A stretch of DNA of 64,000 nt from Termitomyces sp. T153 (lineage: Eukaryota > Basidiomycota > Agaricomycetes > Agaricales > Lyophyllaceae): the NCBI GenBank assembly GCA_018296165.2, contig JACKQL020000012.1, forward strand, positions 930,001 through 994,000, read 5' to 3'. Numbering within the stretch: the first letter of the stretch is position 1; each line of letters starts with the position of its first letter. Position numbers and translations under genes: made by a program. Shown one piece after another: positions 52,316 through 63,753 of the stretch. The notes beneath the pieces were generated by a model that was not told the DNA's origin, searched no databases, and saw only the letters and a list, made by a program, of their open reading frames with translations.

Positions 52316-54698
52316 ATGGCTGCCGCTCTTCTCTCCCAACACTCATCTAATCCCCTCGAGGTCGGCTCCTCCGACGTCAGGAACAGGGAATACCGCAGGG
52401 CAGTCCAGCAAGCGCGTCGTCGAGGCCACTTCTCTAGCAGCCTCAGTCCCATTTCCTCTTCTGACGACCCAATCAATGGGTACGACATGAAGGAGTACCA
52501 TCAGCACCTCGCTGAAATAGTACCCGCATTGTCCGCGCAGAAGAACCCTGAGCCTGTGTCTGTTGATGTCGATGCCGACGTCGAGATGGGCGACAGCGAT
52601 GACCTGATCATATTGCCTCCGAATGCACAACCTCCACCACCGGCACCTCCGACGCGTCGCATCGAAGAGGCAGAAGAAGACGAGGGTGAAGACCCCGAGG
52701 ACGAGGACAACGCCCTCGACGAAGAGGACGTCGACGAAGAGAATACTATCTCGTTAAAGTCTCTAGAGGAGCGTTATGATATTTTGGAGGAGATTGCAGA
52801 CTTGGAGGAGAAGATGCCCCAGTTGAGTAAAGACTACAAGATCGTGGACCGTCTAGGGACCGGCACGTTTTCGTCCGTTTATAAAGCGCTTGACTTGGGA
52901 TACCATACGAAATGGGACAACGATCCGTGGCATGGACATCACCCACCTTCCTCCTCAGCATACTACCAGTCCGTGCCTCGGCCCAGTGGCTCAAAAGTTT
53001 TTGTTGCTGTCAAACGAATATACGTGACGAGCAGCCCGGAACGTATCAGAAACGAAATATCCATCATGGAGGACTGCAGAGGGTGTCGACATATATCCCA
53101 GCTCATCACAGCCTTTCGCGAGAACGACCAGGTCGTCGCGATAATGCCGTATCACCGCAACGAGGATTTCCGGGTCAGCTTCGAGCTTCACTCATCCGAT
53201 TTCGAAACGACACTGAGGCATTTCACAGGACTACTATCGCGTGCTCCCAATCCATGGCATCAAAGCCTACTTTCGCTGTATGTTTCGTGCGCTACGAGAT
53301 GTTCATCATCGGGGCATCATTCATCGCGACGTGAAACCTGCAAATTTCCTTTTTGACCCGCGTACTGGCATCGGCACACTATGTGACTTTGGTCTTGCAT
53401 CAGTAAGCACTCGAAAACCATGTCAGTCAACTTCTTTTCGAACTCGACACTGTTCATTATAGCGCATGGACATAAGCACGCCATCGCTTGGAGCTTGCTT
53501 TCATACTGGTCCCTCAGCGGATCACCCTCATGGGCAAATACATCGTAACATGGCGGGGAGCATTATAAGAAACAAGCAGCAAACCGCGAAGGAGCGGTGT
53601 AAACTATCGGCAGACAAGGTTGGATACCCTTTACAAGATACCAGGTAGGCTCCTGAACCAATACTTGTTCTCGTGTTGACCGCATACACTCAAGGCCGGT
53701 CAACAAGGCCAATCGAGCGGGTACGCGAGGTTTCCGTGCCCCAGAGGTCCTGTTTAAATGTATGCAGCAGACTGGTGGTATGTTGTCTCTTTACGCCGCC
53801 AGATCCATATTCACATATCGAATCAGCCATTGATGTGTGGGCTGCCGGCGTCATACTTCTCTTCTTCCTCACGGGAAAGTTTCCACTGTTCCAGTCAAAC
53901 GACGATATAGAAGCTCTCATGGAAATCGCCGCTATCATTGGATACAGAGAAATGGCAGACGTCGCCACTCTCCACAGTCAGTCCCGCACATCTCACCACG
54001 ACATCCTCATAGCTGACTCTGTCCTCCCAGGCCGTACATTCTGCACAAACGTGCCTAGCGTGGCGAAGCCCATGCCATGGCGCGAATTCATCGAGAGCCA
54101 AAACCCAACGCTCTACGACCCCCCAGAACCCGACCTCCGCTACTACCCATACAACCAACCCTCCTACCAAGCACACATCGCGCGCGAGCTCGAACAAGCC
54201 CGACACTCCCTCCCTCCATCCTCATCAACAGTCTCCTCCCCACCATCCCTCTACTTCCCCCGCTCCTCCTCTCCCCCGCCAATACCAAGCGGCGACCCCA
54301 CCATCCAAGACATCACACGCCCGCCGTCGGCCGCGGCGCACAGGCACGAGGTAGAGCTCGCCATCGATCTCGCGGAGCAGCTCATGAACCCCTTCTCCAC
54401 GCGTCGTATAACGCCCCGACAGGCGCTCGCGCATGCGTTTTTGCGCGGGGAGGAGGGAGACTTTGACGAGGCGGCTGATGACGATGAGTTTGTGCCGCAT
54501 TTGTTTGGCGAGGGCGTGTGTGGGCAGTGGCATTTTTATGATGAGACGGAGAGTCCGGCTGTTAAGGTGCAGGTGAGGTGTGAGTGTACAGAGGGGTGTG
54601 GGGATTTGGTGGAGGAGATTGTGCTTGTTGAGGCGGGGCAGGGGCTCGCGATTGGTAGGCAGCCTTGTGAGTTTCATCAGGATATGGAGGTTTATTAG
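52316..54698 (+). CDS. CDC7: Cdc7/Hsk1-type cell-cycle kinase
   Basis: Exons are 52316-53173, 53229-53402, 53463-53644, 53695-53759, 53803-53976 and 54031-54698, giving about 706 aa. About 190 N-terminal residues are acidic and low in complexity (runs of E and D at about 115-150). The kinase domain has DRLGTGTFSSVYKAL, VAVKRI, IMEDCRGCRHISQL, VAIMPYHRNEDFRDYY, IIHRDVKPANFLF (Asp about 320), LCDFGLAS (Asp about 339), an insert, then GTRGFRAPEVLF and AIDVWAAGVILLFFLTGKFPLFQSNDDIEAL. The split kinase with inserts and the EDFRD and GKFPLF motifs are those of Cdc7, the DBF4-dependent kinase that activates Mcm2-7 at replication origins. The boundary near 53760 is uncertain, since a much shorter intron would keep CMQQTG. 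All catalytic residues are present. Confidence 0.88.
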
Positions 54699-54833
54699 AT
54701 TAGATTTTTGTATTATTATTATAAGTCGTTGTAATTGCTATAATAAAGTATTGCTGCAGAGGAGTTAGAAGTGGGTAACTTGGGGCAAATCGGTTGGTTT
54801 GCAGAGCAAAAAATGTGGGGGCTTAACCAATAA

Positions 54834-54917
54834 TGACCACCGCAGGACTCGAACCTGCAACCTTTTGGTGCCGCTTAGCAATCGAAGCCAAACGCGCTAC
54901 CATTGCGCCAGGTAGTC
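54834..54917 (-). tRNA. tRNA-Arg(TCG), second copy
   Basis: On the minus strand this is almost identical to 52116-52199, with the same 12-nt intron. The acceptor 5' strand is GACTACC, which pairs better with GGTGGTC. It is inverted relative to the first copy, and the two bracket the Cdc7 gene. It ends about 170 bp before the conserved edge of module 2. Confidence 0.9.
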
Positions 54918-55182
54918 ATACATACTTGCGCCTAACGATACCTCTCCAGAACAAAGAAACTGAGGATTTTTTATTGCCAAAGCTGTTCGATTTTACAAAC
55001 ATCTCTCTTAACCTGTATATAACATGTTCTCGACAATATGTAGTTTTTTGCGAGGATGATACATACATACTGTTCCGCCAGAGAAATTGGTACATACATA
55101 TAGATACATGAAACATGAAAACGTGTCACACAACATGATAAAGACACGGGTATAAAAGATCAACGTCCGGATGATGGTGGTG

Positions 55183-58100
55183 CTATTTGCCAGTGGTGCC
55201 TCTCGAGTTATGCTCCCTTCGACTCCGGTGAGGAAGAGGTGTAGACAATGATTCCAGCGATCTGTGGCTGTCTCTCGCTTCCCTCCGCACACGTTTGGCT
55301 TCGCGTGTTGGTGCTACTTCCTCGGCAATCTGACCAGAGAGAGACCGATGCTCTGTCGGAAGTTTCGGAGATGGTATCTTGTGGCGAGGAATGGGACGTA
55401 TGGGTCTATCAGCCCTCAGCGCCGTTTTCGTATGAGACGAGTTGCCCGTCGTGGGCTGTCCTGCTGCTTCCGTGTCTTCCTCCTGTTTACTCGTTGGTGA
55501 GCTCGAGACGAGATTGATTGGAGCAAATGAATCGTCGGAGTAAGAAGATCTATTGCTATGCATACTAGATATGAGTCCTTCGACAAGGTCCTCGGGTGAA
55601 AATGCTTCAGTGACGCTCTTGAAGGTATCAAGTTTCAGAACAGACACTGGTCCTCCTGGAATTTTCCGAGTTGGATTGCGACGAGGCAATAAAGGCTCAT
55701 TAGGGAAAGTAGCCAAGACGCGTAAGATGGGGAATGATCCATGAGGCGCGAGGGTGTTTGGAAGTGACTTGAGGGCCTCTGAGAAATCATTTTGATGTAT
55801 AGTTATATCCGATGTATTTATCTGCACCCAAAGAATTTGAGAATAAGCTGGGATGGAACGATGAAATGACACACCGCACGAGAGAACAGATTTTCTTCTG
55901 TAAGACGCTCGAATTCAAGATATAAATCTTTCGTTTCTAGTTGTATGCCCTGTCCAGCAGCGCGAAGCACAACCCACACATACTTTCCTTGTAGATACAG
56001 GACAAAGATCAAGTCTGCCCAGCAGTCCGGAGGACATAGACAGAATGCGCCAACTCGTTCTTGCTTGAACCATGCAATGACGTCGTCAACAGTTGACGCT
56101 CTATAACCTAGAGGAGCGGAAGTGGGGAGGAGTTCCGATGGTCCAACAAATAGCTCCTGGATAACATCCTTATCCTTACGCAAGACAACAAGGTGCGCAA
56201 TCCTTGATTTATCTTCCAGCCACAAAGGGTCCGAAATAGCGAATACGTCAGACATAGCTCGACCGCCTACAAATGCGTGAGCAATATACCAGGCAATATA
56301 ACTTGCAGACGAGTATTTGTCGCCATCGGGCCAAGACAAGTTGAAAAAGTAGGAAAACGGTTCGAACAGCCTCAAAGATCGAAGCTCATCCGGACGTTGG
56401 TATCTGATCCGCTCCCGGTCGTCCCCAAGCCAGATAGCAGCGGCGATTGTTGGTCCAGGCTGGTCCATGGCTATCACTTGCATGTCTTTGTCTTGAAATT
56501 GTCCAACACCCGAAGTGACTAGCGCCAATCTACTGATATCATAGAAAGGGGGGTGCATCCCTGTGATAATATAGTGGAATACCACTTCATGCGTAGCAGA
56601 CCGAGCAAGAAAATTACCTGAAAAACGTCATCAGATTTCGGGAAGGCAGTACAGTCAAGACTCACCTTGAATGATCGTACCGATACCATCGAAAAACGGC
56701 GATATATTGCATGGCCCTTCCTTGGCAACGAGTTCAGCTGCATCAGTTGCATCGTACGACATGAGACGCTTGATATAACGGTCAAGTACGCCATGCGGAT
56801 GGAGTCCTTTATCTTCTACCAGCATCCGTATGATGACTGTTGTCAGACGGTGTCTAAAAGTAATTTACATGAATGATACAACATGAGTATGAAGGCAGAA
56901 AGAACTTGACCTTGGCCTGCACCATTTCCATATTCGTTTCAGTAATGCTACACCAGAGGGTGTCTGCGGAAGAGACGGAGGCAGAAAGGGTAGAATGTAG
57001 TTCTTTTGCATTTCACGGTCATCAAACGATCCCGTGTCAGAAGTCCACTTCCAAGAGGACCATTCAGGCGACGACGACGGAAAAGCTTCAGGAGATATTT
57101 CAGTGCCTGCGACCACGAATGTTACGGGGCACTCCAGTGAAGCAAGCTGATCCCTCCATACACGTATGATACTTTTGATGAAAGGGTATTCTCTGGCGGT
57201 ATCGTACCATAATGACTGAGCTGCTACATTCGCTTCGTCAATAGCAACAAAAAGCCCTTCCTTTCGTATGGTATCTGGCAGCAGAAAATTGATCTCTTTC
57301 AAAACTTTGGTGAGTTCATCGTTGATCATCGTCAATGAGTTCCACTCAAGCGATTTGAGAAGTCGTACGTGAACATCGTCATTCCATCCACCAAGGAATG
57401 GTCGCCACAATTGAGCAAGGAGCCAAAGTTGTCGAAGGTTTTCATTGTTTATGACGCTCTCGGCACGTGCTGTCTTGAGGAACTCTCTAAATACGAGTAA
57501 ATGAACGAGAAGCACAATAGAGAACCGTCGAACGAGAAATTCTAGATTGTCATGCAGGAGTTCCTGGTAGCCTAGCGCAGACGTGTCTGGAAGGAACTCT
57601 ACCATTCCATCTTCACCACCAAAACTATTGTCCATCGCTGCCTCGAGGGCCCCAGCCTCTCGATGATCCGCGTGAGCTGTGATATAGATTCCCCAATGTC
57701 GGAAAAGCCCCTCGTACAACAAGCGGGTCTTTCCCGCTGCCGAAGCGTTGACGAGAAATCTGTTTAAAAAAGGTCAACCATGAGGCCCTCTAAAGATAAA
57801 CAATTACAAACGTATTCCGATCCTTGCTGAAAAGCTTCTGAACACGTTCATCGAGGATAGGATTACTCTTGAAACTGCCTAAATCATAGAAAAGCATGGA
57901 GGGCATCCATTTCTCGTCCATCAAAGAACGCAAAGTAAAACTCTTCACAATTCCGTGTGTGTCTTCAACAGCAACATCAGAAATTGTCCAAAGTGGGGTC
58001 TCGATCCTCCCGTTCACCAAGTGTGTGAGACTTGATGACATAGCGGCCAGAACAGCCGAAGTATTAATGTAGCCTTTCATAGGTTTAGCTGAACCTGAAA

Positions 58101-58406
58101 AAAGTACCATGTAGAACATGAAATTACGAGATACAAATGTGACGCACAAATCTGCACACAACGATCCCAAAAGCCATGGAAATTCCTCACGGCGAATGAA
58201 ACCTTTACCTCTTCAAAAAGTGATTCATTCCGATACAACAAACAAGCAAATGACTCCGGAGAGTCGAGTCCGTACTCGACTTTGTTCCTGATAAAGTCGG
58301 GACATAAGAGCGAGAGAAGTCGCGCCGCATCGTCGTATGATGTAGGCTCCGACAAGGAGTCTAGGATTTGTTCTGCCGACATAAGGAGCTCGGATGCTGA
58401 AGACAT
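55183..58406 (-). CDS. B2: paralogous P-loop NTPase with degenerate REase domain, intact
   Basis: Exons in order are 58406-58148, 58094-57812, 57759-56911, 56853-56666, 56617-55875 and 55821-55183, giving 986 aa. The N-terminal region (about 1-165) has no known domain. Walker A is NASAAGKTR (Lys about 191), Walker B is LFVAIDEANVAA (Asp about 355), then VVAGTEI and TPSGVALLKR...CRPRHR, a likely arginine-containing sensor. The C-terminal REase-like region contains WADLIFVLYL with an Asp (about 728). It has VVLRAAG where active enzymes have Q-x-K: Arg about 745, Ala about 747. The last 120 residues are basic and disordered (KRVRRE..., SRREH), possibly a nuclear localisation signal. The frame is open throughout. 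The same substitutions occur in B1, so catalytic loss predates the duplication. Confidence 0.75.
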
Positions 58407-58899
58407 TTGTTTATACAAAGGACGTGGTTCATGTGGCAACGTTGATTAGTTCTGGAGTTCTGGAGTTCTGGACTCCGACGTGCCCTTACATAACCAACAT
58501 CATGTCCGATTTAGGCCCTTTTCTTCGGGTAGGCGCCTCCCTGTCTGCTCTCCATAACACCCGCTTCACTCAGCTCTCGGCAACGCGCATTCCTGCACGC
58601 TTTTCCAGTCACCTCCGGAATAGTTTATGTTGGTTGTGTTGAAGACCACTAGTCTCAGTTCGGAGTTCAACAAACACACGTGACACTGGCATATACTATT
58701 ATGGTGCATCAGAACAGAAAACAATTGTGGATCCGTATCAATTGTGGGCGTATGTGATCTAACAAGTACCATACATAGGCTTGCCATCCTAGATGATGGT
58801 TCCATTCGTTGTTATGGCAGCATCAAGCCATTATTCTGGATTGTCATTGTTAAAAACAAGCTATGCAAATATGCATGTGGATCGAGTCTGTGGGCGTAA
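58407..58899. promoter_or_regulatory. Divergent promoter region between B2 and A2
   Basis: About 490 bp separate the B2 and A2 start codons. The A-proximal part resembles the region upstream of A1 in inverted orientation. A short direct repeat of ctggagtt units lies at about 58450-58475. No clear TATA box is seen, and shared regulation of the pair is inferred from geometry only. Confidence 0.5.
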
Positions 58900-61800
58900 A
58901 TGATCAAAGTATTTCATGTCGTGGGCGATGGCAACGTTCGTTCACCAGAGATCTCCCCATACCTTGTAACACCTTCAAATCGCCCGCAATTCATGTTTAA
59001 TCAATCCGACGTGTTCAGTGACCAACCATTGGAAGATGTCTTTCGTGAAGTGAGGAGCAGCCTGTACACTGTAATTGCTCAGTCTAGTCAGTCAACCTTT
59101 CATTCGAGTAAAGTGTCTCTGACATGTGCATTCCTATTAGCCCCTGACACATCGTCAATGTGCTTGGATAATATCAAAACTGCTCCTACTCAGCGGGCCT
59201 ACCAGTTTGAGTTCCTCGTTAACCATGCTATTGGCCGCCTTGAGAGTATCTTCAACAAAGAAATCCCAGTTATCGAGCCGTGGATACCTAATATCGTAAA
59301 CAATGTGCTCCTTGATCACTACAACACTCTCAAGATTCCGGCTTTGCATGGTAAACCATGTCTACTTCTCCACGAACTTGGTGATGATCAAGGAACCCCA
59401 TTGAACCGACATAAAAGCGCTGAAATGGAAAAGTGGCCAGATCGTGAAGAAAGGATTCAGTCCATTTTTCTTGGTCCCAACGACACAAAGTTTCACTCGT
59501 AGGCTTTCAATTCCTGGATTTATAATGATTCAGCTGACATTTTTACATCAGAATTTTTCTCAACACGTCTGGTTCTGGCAAAACACGGCTAGTACTCGAA
59601 GGTTTATGTTCGGAATGGGGATTTTACTTTACTTGCGCAAGAAAGTCAGACGAGATTGGTTCCTCCGATATTATGACTGTGATCTCCGACGAAGGGTGTA
59701 TGGCCTCGCAAGGACTCAAGCATGACCTCAAGACTCTACCTAAAGAAACAACCATCCTGCATGATTGTCCAGAGGCTAAAGAACTTTCCAGAGAGCTCCG
59801 CCACAACGTTGCGATTGCAAAACGATGCTTTCATGCTGTCATGGTTGCCCGCCTGCTGGTCTTCTCTTACTTCCTTATGACTGTTAGGCGCCGGAGGAAC
59901 GTAAGCAGCCAACCTCTAGATTCTGGTTGTCTCCAGACTCTCAGGAAAACTTGGCTCTTTATCCAACTTGACACGCGTCTTCTCAGATACAGCAAAAATG
60001 ATGACCTGTTGGAAGAGCTTACACGTCTTTTATGCACCATAAAAAATGGTCAGGAGCTCTCGCAATGTGGCTGGCGTCTATTAGATGCCTGCGAACGAGC
60101 ACTCCTCGAGCTAGACCCTAAATCCCTTTTATACTGCGTTGTTGATGAAGCCCAAGCTGCCGTGGAGGCATGGCCCAGAGCTTTTCGTGATTATCCGGGT
60201 ACAGGATGTCTTGACCGTCCAGCATTGCGTGCTATGATATATTCATGGCTTAGACGCTACAAACTCAGGACTATAGTCACTGGTACATCAATAAATCGTC
60301 GGCTCATGATGGATGCTCTGGGTTCAACCATCGGAAAGCAGCAGGATATTAATGACGGAGTAACCAGCACCGGGTCATGGGCAGATCATCAAACAATCGG
60401 AAACTTTCTAAACAAGTACCTTCCCAAATCTTATTTAACAACACCTAGTGGAGTTGAACTGATTGAACGTGCGCGTTATTGGCTCTGGGGACGGTAAGTC
60501 CATTCGTACATAAAATCTATATATGGTTCTCACTAGCTCCCTTTCACGTTAGGCCGCGCTTCATTTCAGCTTACGTCCAATTGGTTATTGAAAATGGTTT
60601 TCAGAGCTATCATCGACTTCTTTCGCGGTGCATTCAAGCCATCAGTGATTTTGTTCCATTGGATGGAGAGTATTGGGAGGAGCAAGAGCCTATTATCACA
60701 ATGAATCTTCCCCGATTGTGCCCCTTTGACTATGAACGAGGTCAGCTAGTTAAAATCTCAATTTGGCAAGCGGATTGATTCCTTGGGACTTTATAGTCTC
60801 GACAATTAAATATGCCCTCATGGACAGCGTGCAGAGTATGACATACGAGCGGCTTATGAGCGGAAACCTGGATTTCTCAGCAACTATCAAGGTGACTAAC
60901 TACGGTTTAGTAGAGTGTGGTTTTGCTCGATTTCCAGGGTCTAAGATAGAGGATGGAAAGCCTCTTTTAGACGAGCCATTGGCATATCTTGCAGCAGATA
61001 TCTGGCTCAATTCACAAGAGGACTTGTGTAAAAAGCGATACGATTACTTTTCTGAACAAATAGGAAGGCACAGCCCGGTCGGAAACGGGTTGGAGCGTTA
61101 TACAGCACTGATCCTTGCCGAAGCTTTCCGAGACTTCACGCAACTCTCGCACATTTTTGATTTTGCCGACACAGGAATTGACCGAGGCTTAGCAGGACAA
61201 AGAGCTCGATTAGTGTCATGTTGGCATGATTCCTCCGGGTATTTCAGGGTTGCACCTTCTCAATATCCTATCGAGACCAAGTTCTCTGAATATTCCGGAT
61301 ACTTGGAGTTGGGGCCAAGTTCTCCCAGCCACTTACTTGGATATAAAGCACCCAAAGGTAAAGGGGATTATCGGGAGTATGAGGGGAACCTTCAATGGCT
61401 CGCAGGATGGCATAAGGCACCATTTTTATTTCCTATGGAACAACTTGGTCCGGATATAATGTTCCGTCTGCAACTCGAAAACACAGGAGAGATTATCACT
61501 GTAGCATTACAAGTCAAGCACAGAGCCACGTCTCTGGATTTCTCAGCAGAAACGGATATCAAGCAAGCTATCCGTACCGTTACCCCGCAGTATTTCTGGA
61601 TAGATGTACGTGAATTTCTTTTTGTTGTTAATCCTATCCATGCTCAATGTCAATTTCAGTCAAATGGAAATGCCAAAGGTCCCAATAACCTTTTGAAACG
61701 CACTGTTTATGCACTGCGCCACTTTCCTCGACGATTTAATCAACAAGAAGCTCGATATGATAGTGTTCTTCGTGGGCTTTTTGTCTTTCCGGCCCAACAT

Positions 61801-62289
61801 AACAGTACAACCTGCGAAAGAGTCAAGGATGTTGCAGTGACACTCTACCAGGATTCCAATCAACAACCGAAGGATCCTCACGATATCTGCGTTATTCCGA
61901 TTTACAAACTCTTGAAACTCGGAGGGCCGATTGAACGTGGACTTGAATTTGCCTTAAGGAAAGCAATACAGCAATCTCGACTGAAAGAAGAGGAGCAATT
62001 GTATGATGACTGGGGCGTGATCATTCCTGGCCTCCAGAAGGCTGACATTCTTCCACTACTGAAAAACGAGTCTGAACTAGAGAAGCTTAAATCGAAAGAT
62101 GTGACCTACCAGTTGCTCTTGCACCGACAATTGGAAACCATTAGGCATCGATGCAGTGGCCCAGTCGCATATTTGACTCCGCATCCGAAAGGTCTGAAGA
62201 AAGCAGATCGATTTTTAGCTTTAAGAGAAGCACTTGGACGTCATAAAAAAATTGAGGAATCTATACGTGAGCGCCGACGAGACTACTAA
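58900..62289 (+). CDS. A2: Crinkler-like P-loop NTPase/REase protein, active site complete
   Basis: Exons are 58900-59086, 59141-59498, 59552-60493, 60553-60740, 60797-61605 and 61660-62289, giving 1037 aa; an ATG about 90 bp downstream is an alternative start. The N-terminal domain contains IPALHGKPCLLLHELG and then EERIQSIFLG. Walker A is NTSGSGKTR (Lys about 192), Walker B LLYCVVDEAQAA (Asp about 380), sensor VTGTSI, and TPSGVELIER...GRPRF. The C-terminal PD-(D/E)XK-like domain has an ERYTALILAEAF helix, GPDIMFRLQL (Asp about 778) and TVALQVKHR (Gln about 797, Lys about 799). This order is that of CR (Crinkler-RHS-type) proteins, thought to descend from transposon NTPase-nucleases. Introns 1 and 5 are 54 bp without stops, so their retention would keep the frame. 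No signal peptide is seen. Confidence 0.78.
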
Positions 62290-62814
62290 CGCATCAAATT
62301 TGCACTTATTCCTTGCGACGCTGGTCATATCCTATTGGACTCTCAAATATAGCTTCATTTGGGCGCTTATATTCTTGTACTGCTAATGCAGATGCGCTCA
62401 GATCGCACCCTTGTCAATTACTTCATATTCTTGCTATCTAGAATTATATACCCCCCAGCCATTAACAGAATAGAACACACCTAAGTTAGACTGATAGTCC
62501 AACTGGTTGCACTGGCACAACTCCCGCGGGTTACAATAACGGTTACCAATGAATGCAAGTTTTTCTGGTACATTGAGAGTTAGAGCTTGTAAAACATTCG
62601 TTGTAATAAGAGCGAGCGTCGCCTTGTCTCTGTAGAGTTATCACTGAACGATCTCTGAGAGTACTCGCAGTTATTGAACAAAAGACTAAGGAGGTTCAAA
62701 GCTGGCGCATAACCCGCAAAGGGAGTTGGTGGTGCAGGGCAGAACCGTAGTAACTTGTCTCCGAACTAAATCATAAATAAAATAGTCAAAAAATATTACG
62801 CCGAAATTCAGATA
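62290..62814. other. 3' flank of module A2
   Basis: The first 300 bp match the flank of A1. The remainder, to the tRNA, has no gene. Confidence 0.45.
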
Positions 62815-62898
62815 TGACCACCGCAGGACTCGAACCTGCAACCTTTTGGTGGCATTTAGCAATCGAAGCCAAACGCGCTACCATTGCGCCAGGTAGCC
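62815..62898 (-). tRNA. tRNA-Arg(TCG), third copy with variant intron
   Basis: On the minus strand the mature part is the same as 52116-52199 (acceptor GGCTACC). The 12-nt intron differs, reading ttgctaaatgcc instead of ttgctaagcggc. It has the same orientation as the copy at 54834 and closes the tRNA-flanked interval that contains module 2. Confidence 0.9.
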
Positions 62899-63054
62899 AT
62901 ATTTCTTCGTTTTCAGCAGAACATGATGTATAGTACTGAGGCTTGACACCAGGCTATGCGCTAGGACCCATCAGATTCCTGATCATGTCATGACGGCCAA
63001 GACGGGCCAGCCTTTACATACTTGCCTTACTACCACCAACGCTCACCACCTAAT

Positions 63055-63753
63055 ATGGCGCTAAACTGGACAATGCTAAATCCAAATGGTTCACCAGTTC
63101 CACTCCCAAACGAAATGACTATAACCACTGTGGATTCAGGAGTAGATCTCTCACTGATGATTCCGGATTCAGAGCCTACGGGCAATGATAATGCAGGGGG
63201 ATCTGGAGGAAGCAGGAAGCTGAAGGCTCTAGGAAAGATATGGCTCACTGACCAACGAGTATGTGGTCCATTTCCTATTAATTACTTTAACTTGATCTTC
63301 TGTACTCCGCCCTCCTGTAACACGTATCACAGTTCATATTTACAAGCGATTCAAACAGCTCCTTCGAATCACTCTCCGTCCCATTATACTCTATCCTCTC
63401 CACCAAGTTCGAGCAACCCACATTCAGCTCGAACTACCTCTCGTTCGAAATTAAACCCTCCGCGCAAGGCGGACTAAACCCCGGCACGAGCGCAGAGATG
63501 CGCTTCAAAGATCGGGCTATGTTTGAGTTCGTCAGTCTCCTTCAGAAGACGCGTGAACGCGCTATATATATGAAGAGGAGGTCTGCTGAAGAGGAGGAAG
63601 GATTGCGTAAGTGCAGATGACGCTGTTTTAGGGTGGATATCGGGCTAACCGATCTCGATCACTGCAGCGACGTATAGTTCACCTGCAGAATCGTCTTCTG
63701 TGTCACTATCTTTGGGAACACCTATTGACAATCCTCCGGGATATAATGCTTAA
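63055..63753 (+). CDS. WBP2-like GRAM-domain protein with a PPxY motif
   Basis: Exons are 63055-63258, 63333-63606 and 63668-63753, giving 187 aa. The sequence opens MALNWTMLNPNGSPVPLPNE and has a GRAM/PH-like domain: GSRKLKALGKIWLTDQR, FIFTSDSNSSFESLSVPLYSILSTKFEQPTFSSNYL, and the last helix MFEFVSLLQKTRERAIYMKRR. It ends IDNPPGYNA, where PPGY is a PPxY motif for WW domains, as in WBP2 relatives. The role is probably that of an adaptor for Nedd4/Rsp5-type WW proteins; this is inferred. The first intron (74 bp) is longer than usual here. An upstream in-frame ATG at 63022 would add 11 residues, but the M-A-L-N start matches the family better. Confidence 0.85.

Larger units (their letters stand above)
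55080..62610. repeat. Right copy of the inverted A/B module (~7.6 kb)
   Basis: Inverted duplicate of 6490-14150, with B2 on the left and A2 on the right. It lies between tRNA-Arg genes at 54834-54917 and 62815-62898. I saw no terminal inverted repeats or target-site duplication at its fading edges. Confidence 0.8.

Noticed and set aside
53673..53802. Continuous kinase frame beginning at 53673
   Set aside because: It reads the conserved GTRGFRAPEVLF segment in the wrong frame; splicing at 53644/53695 restores it.
54833..54940. Small protein from the + strand frame at 54833
   Set aside because: It is the translated complement of the tRNA-Arg gene.
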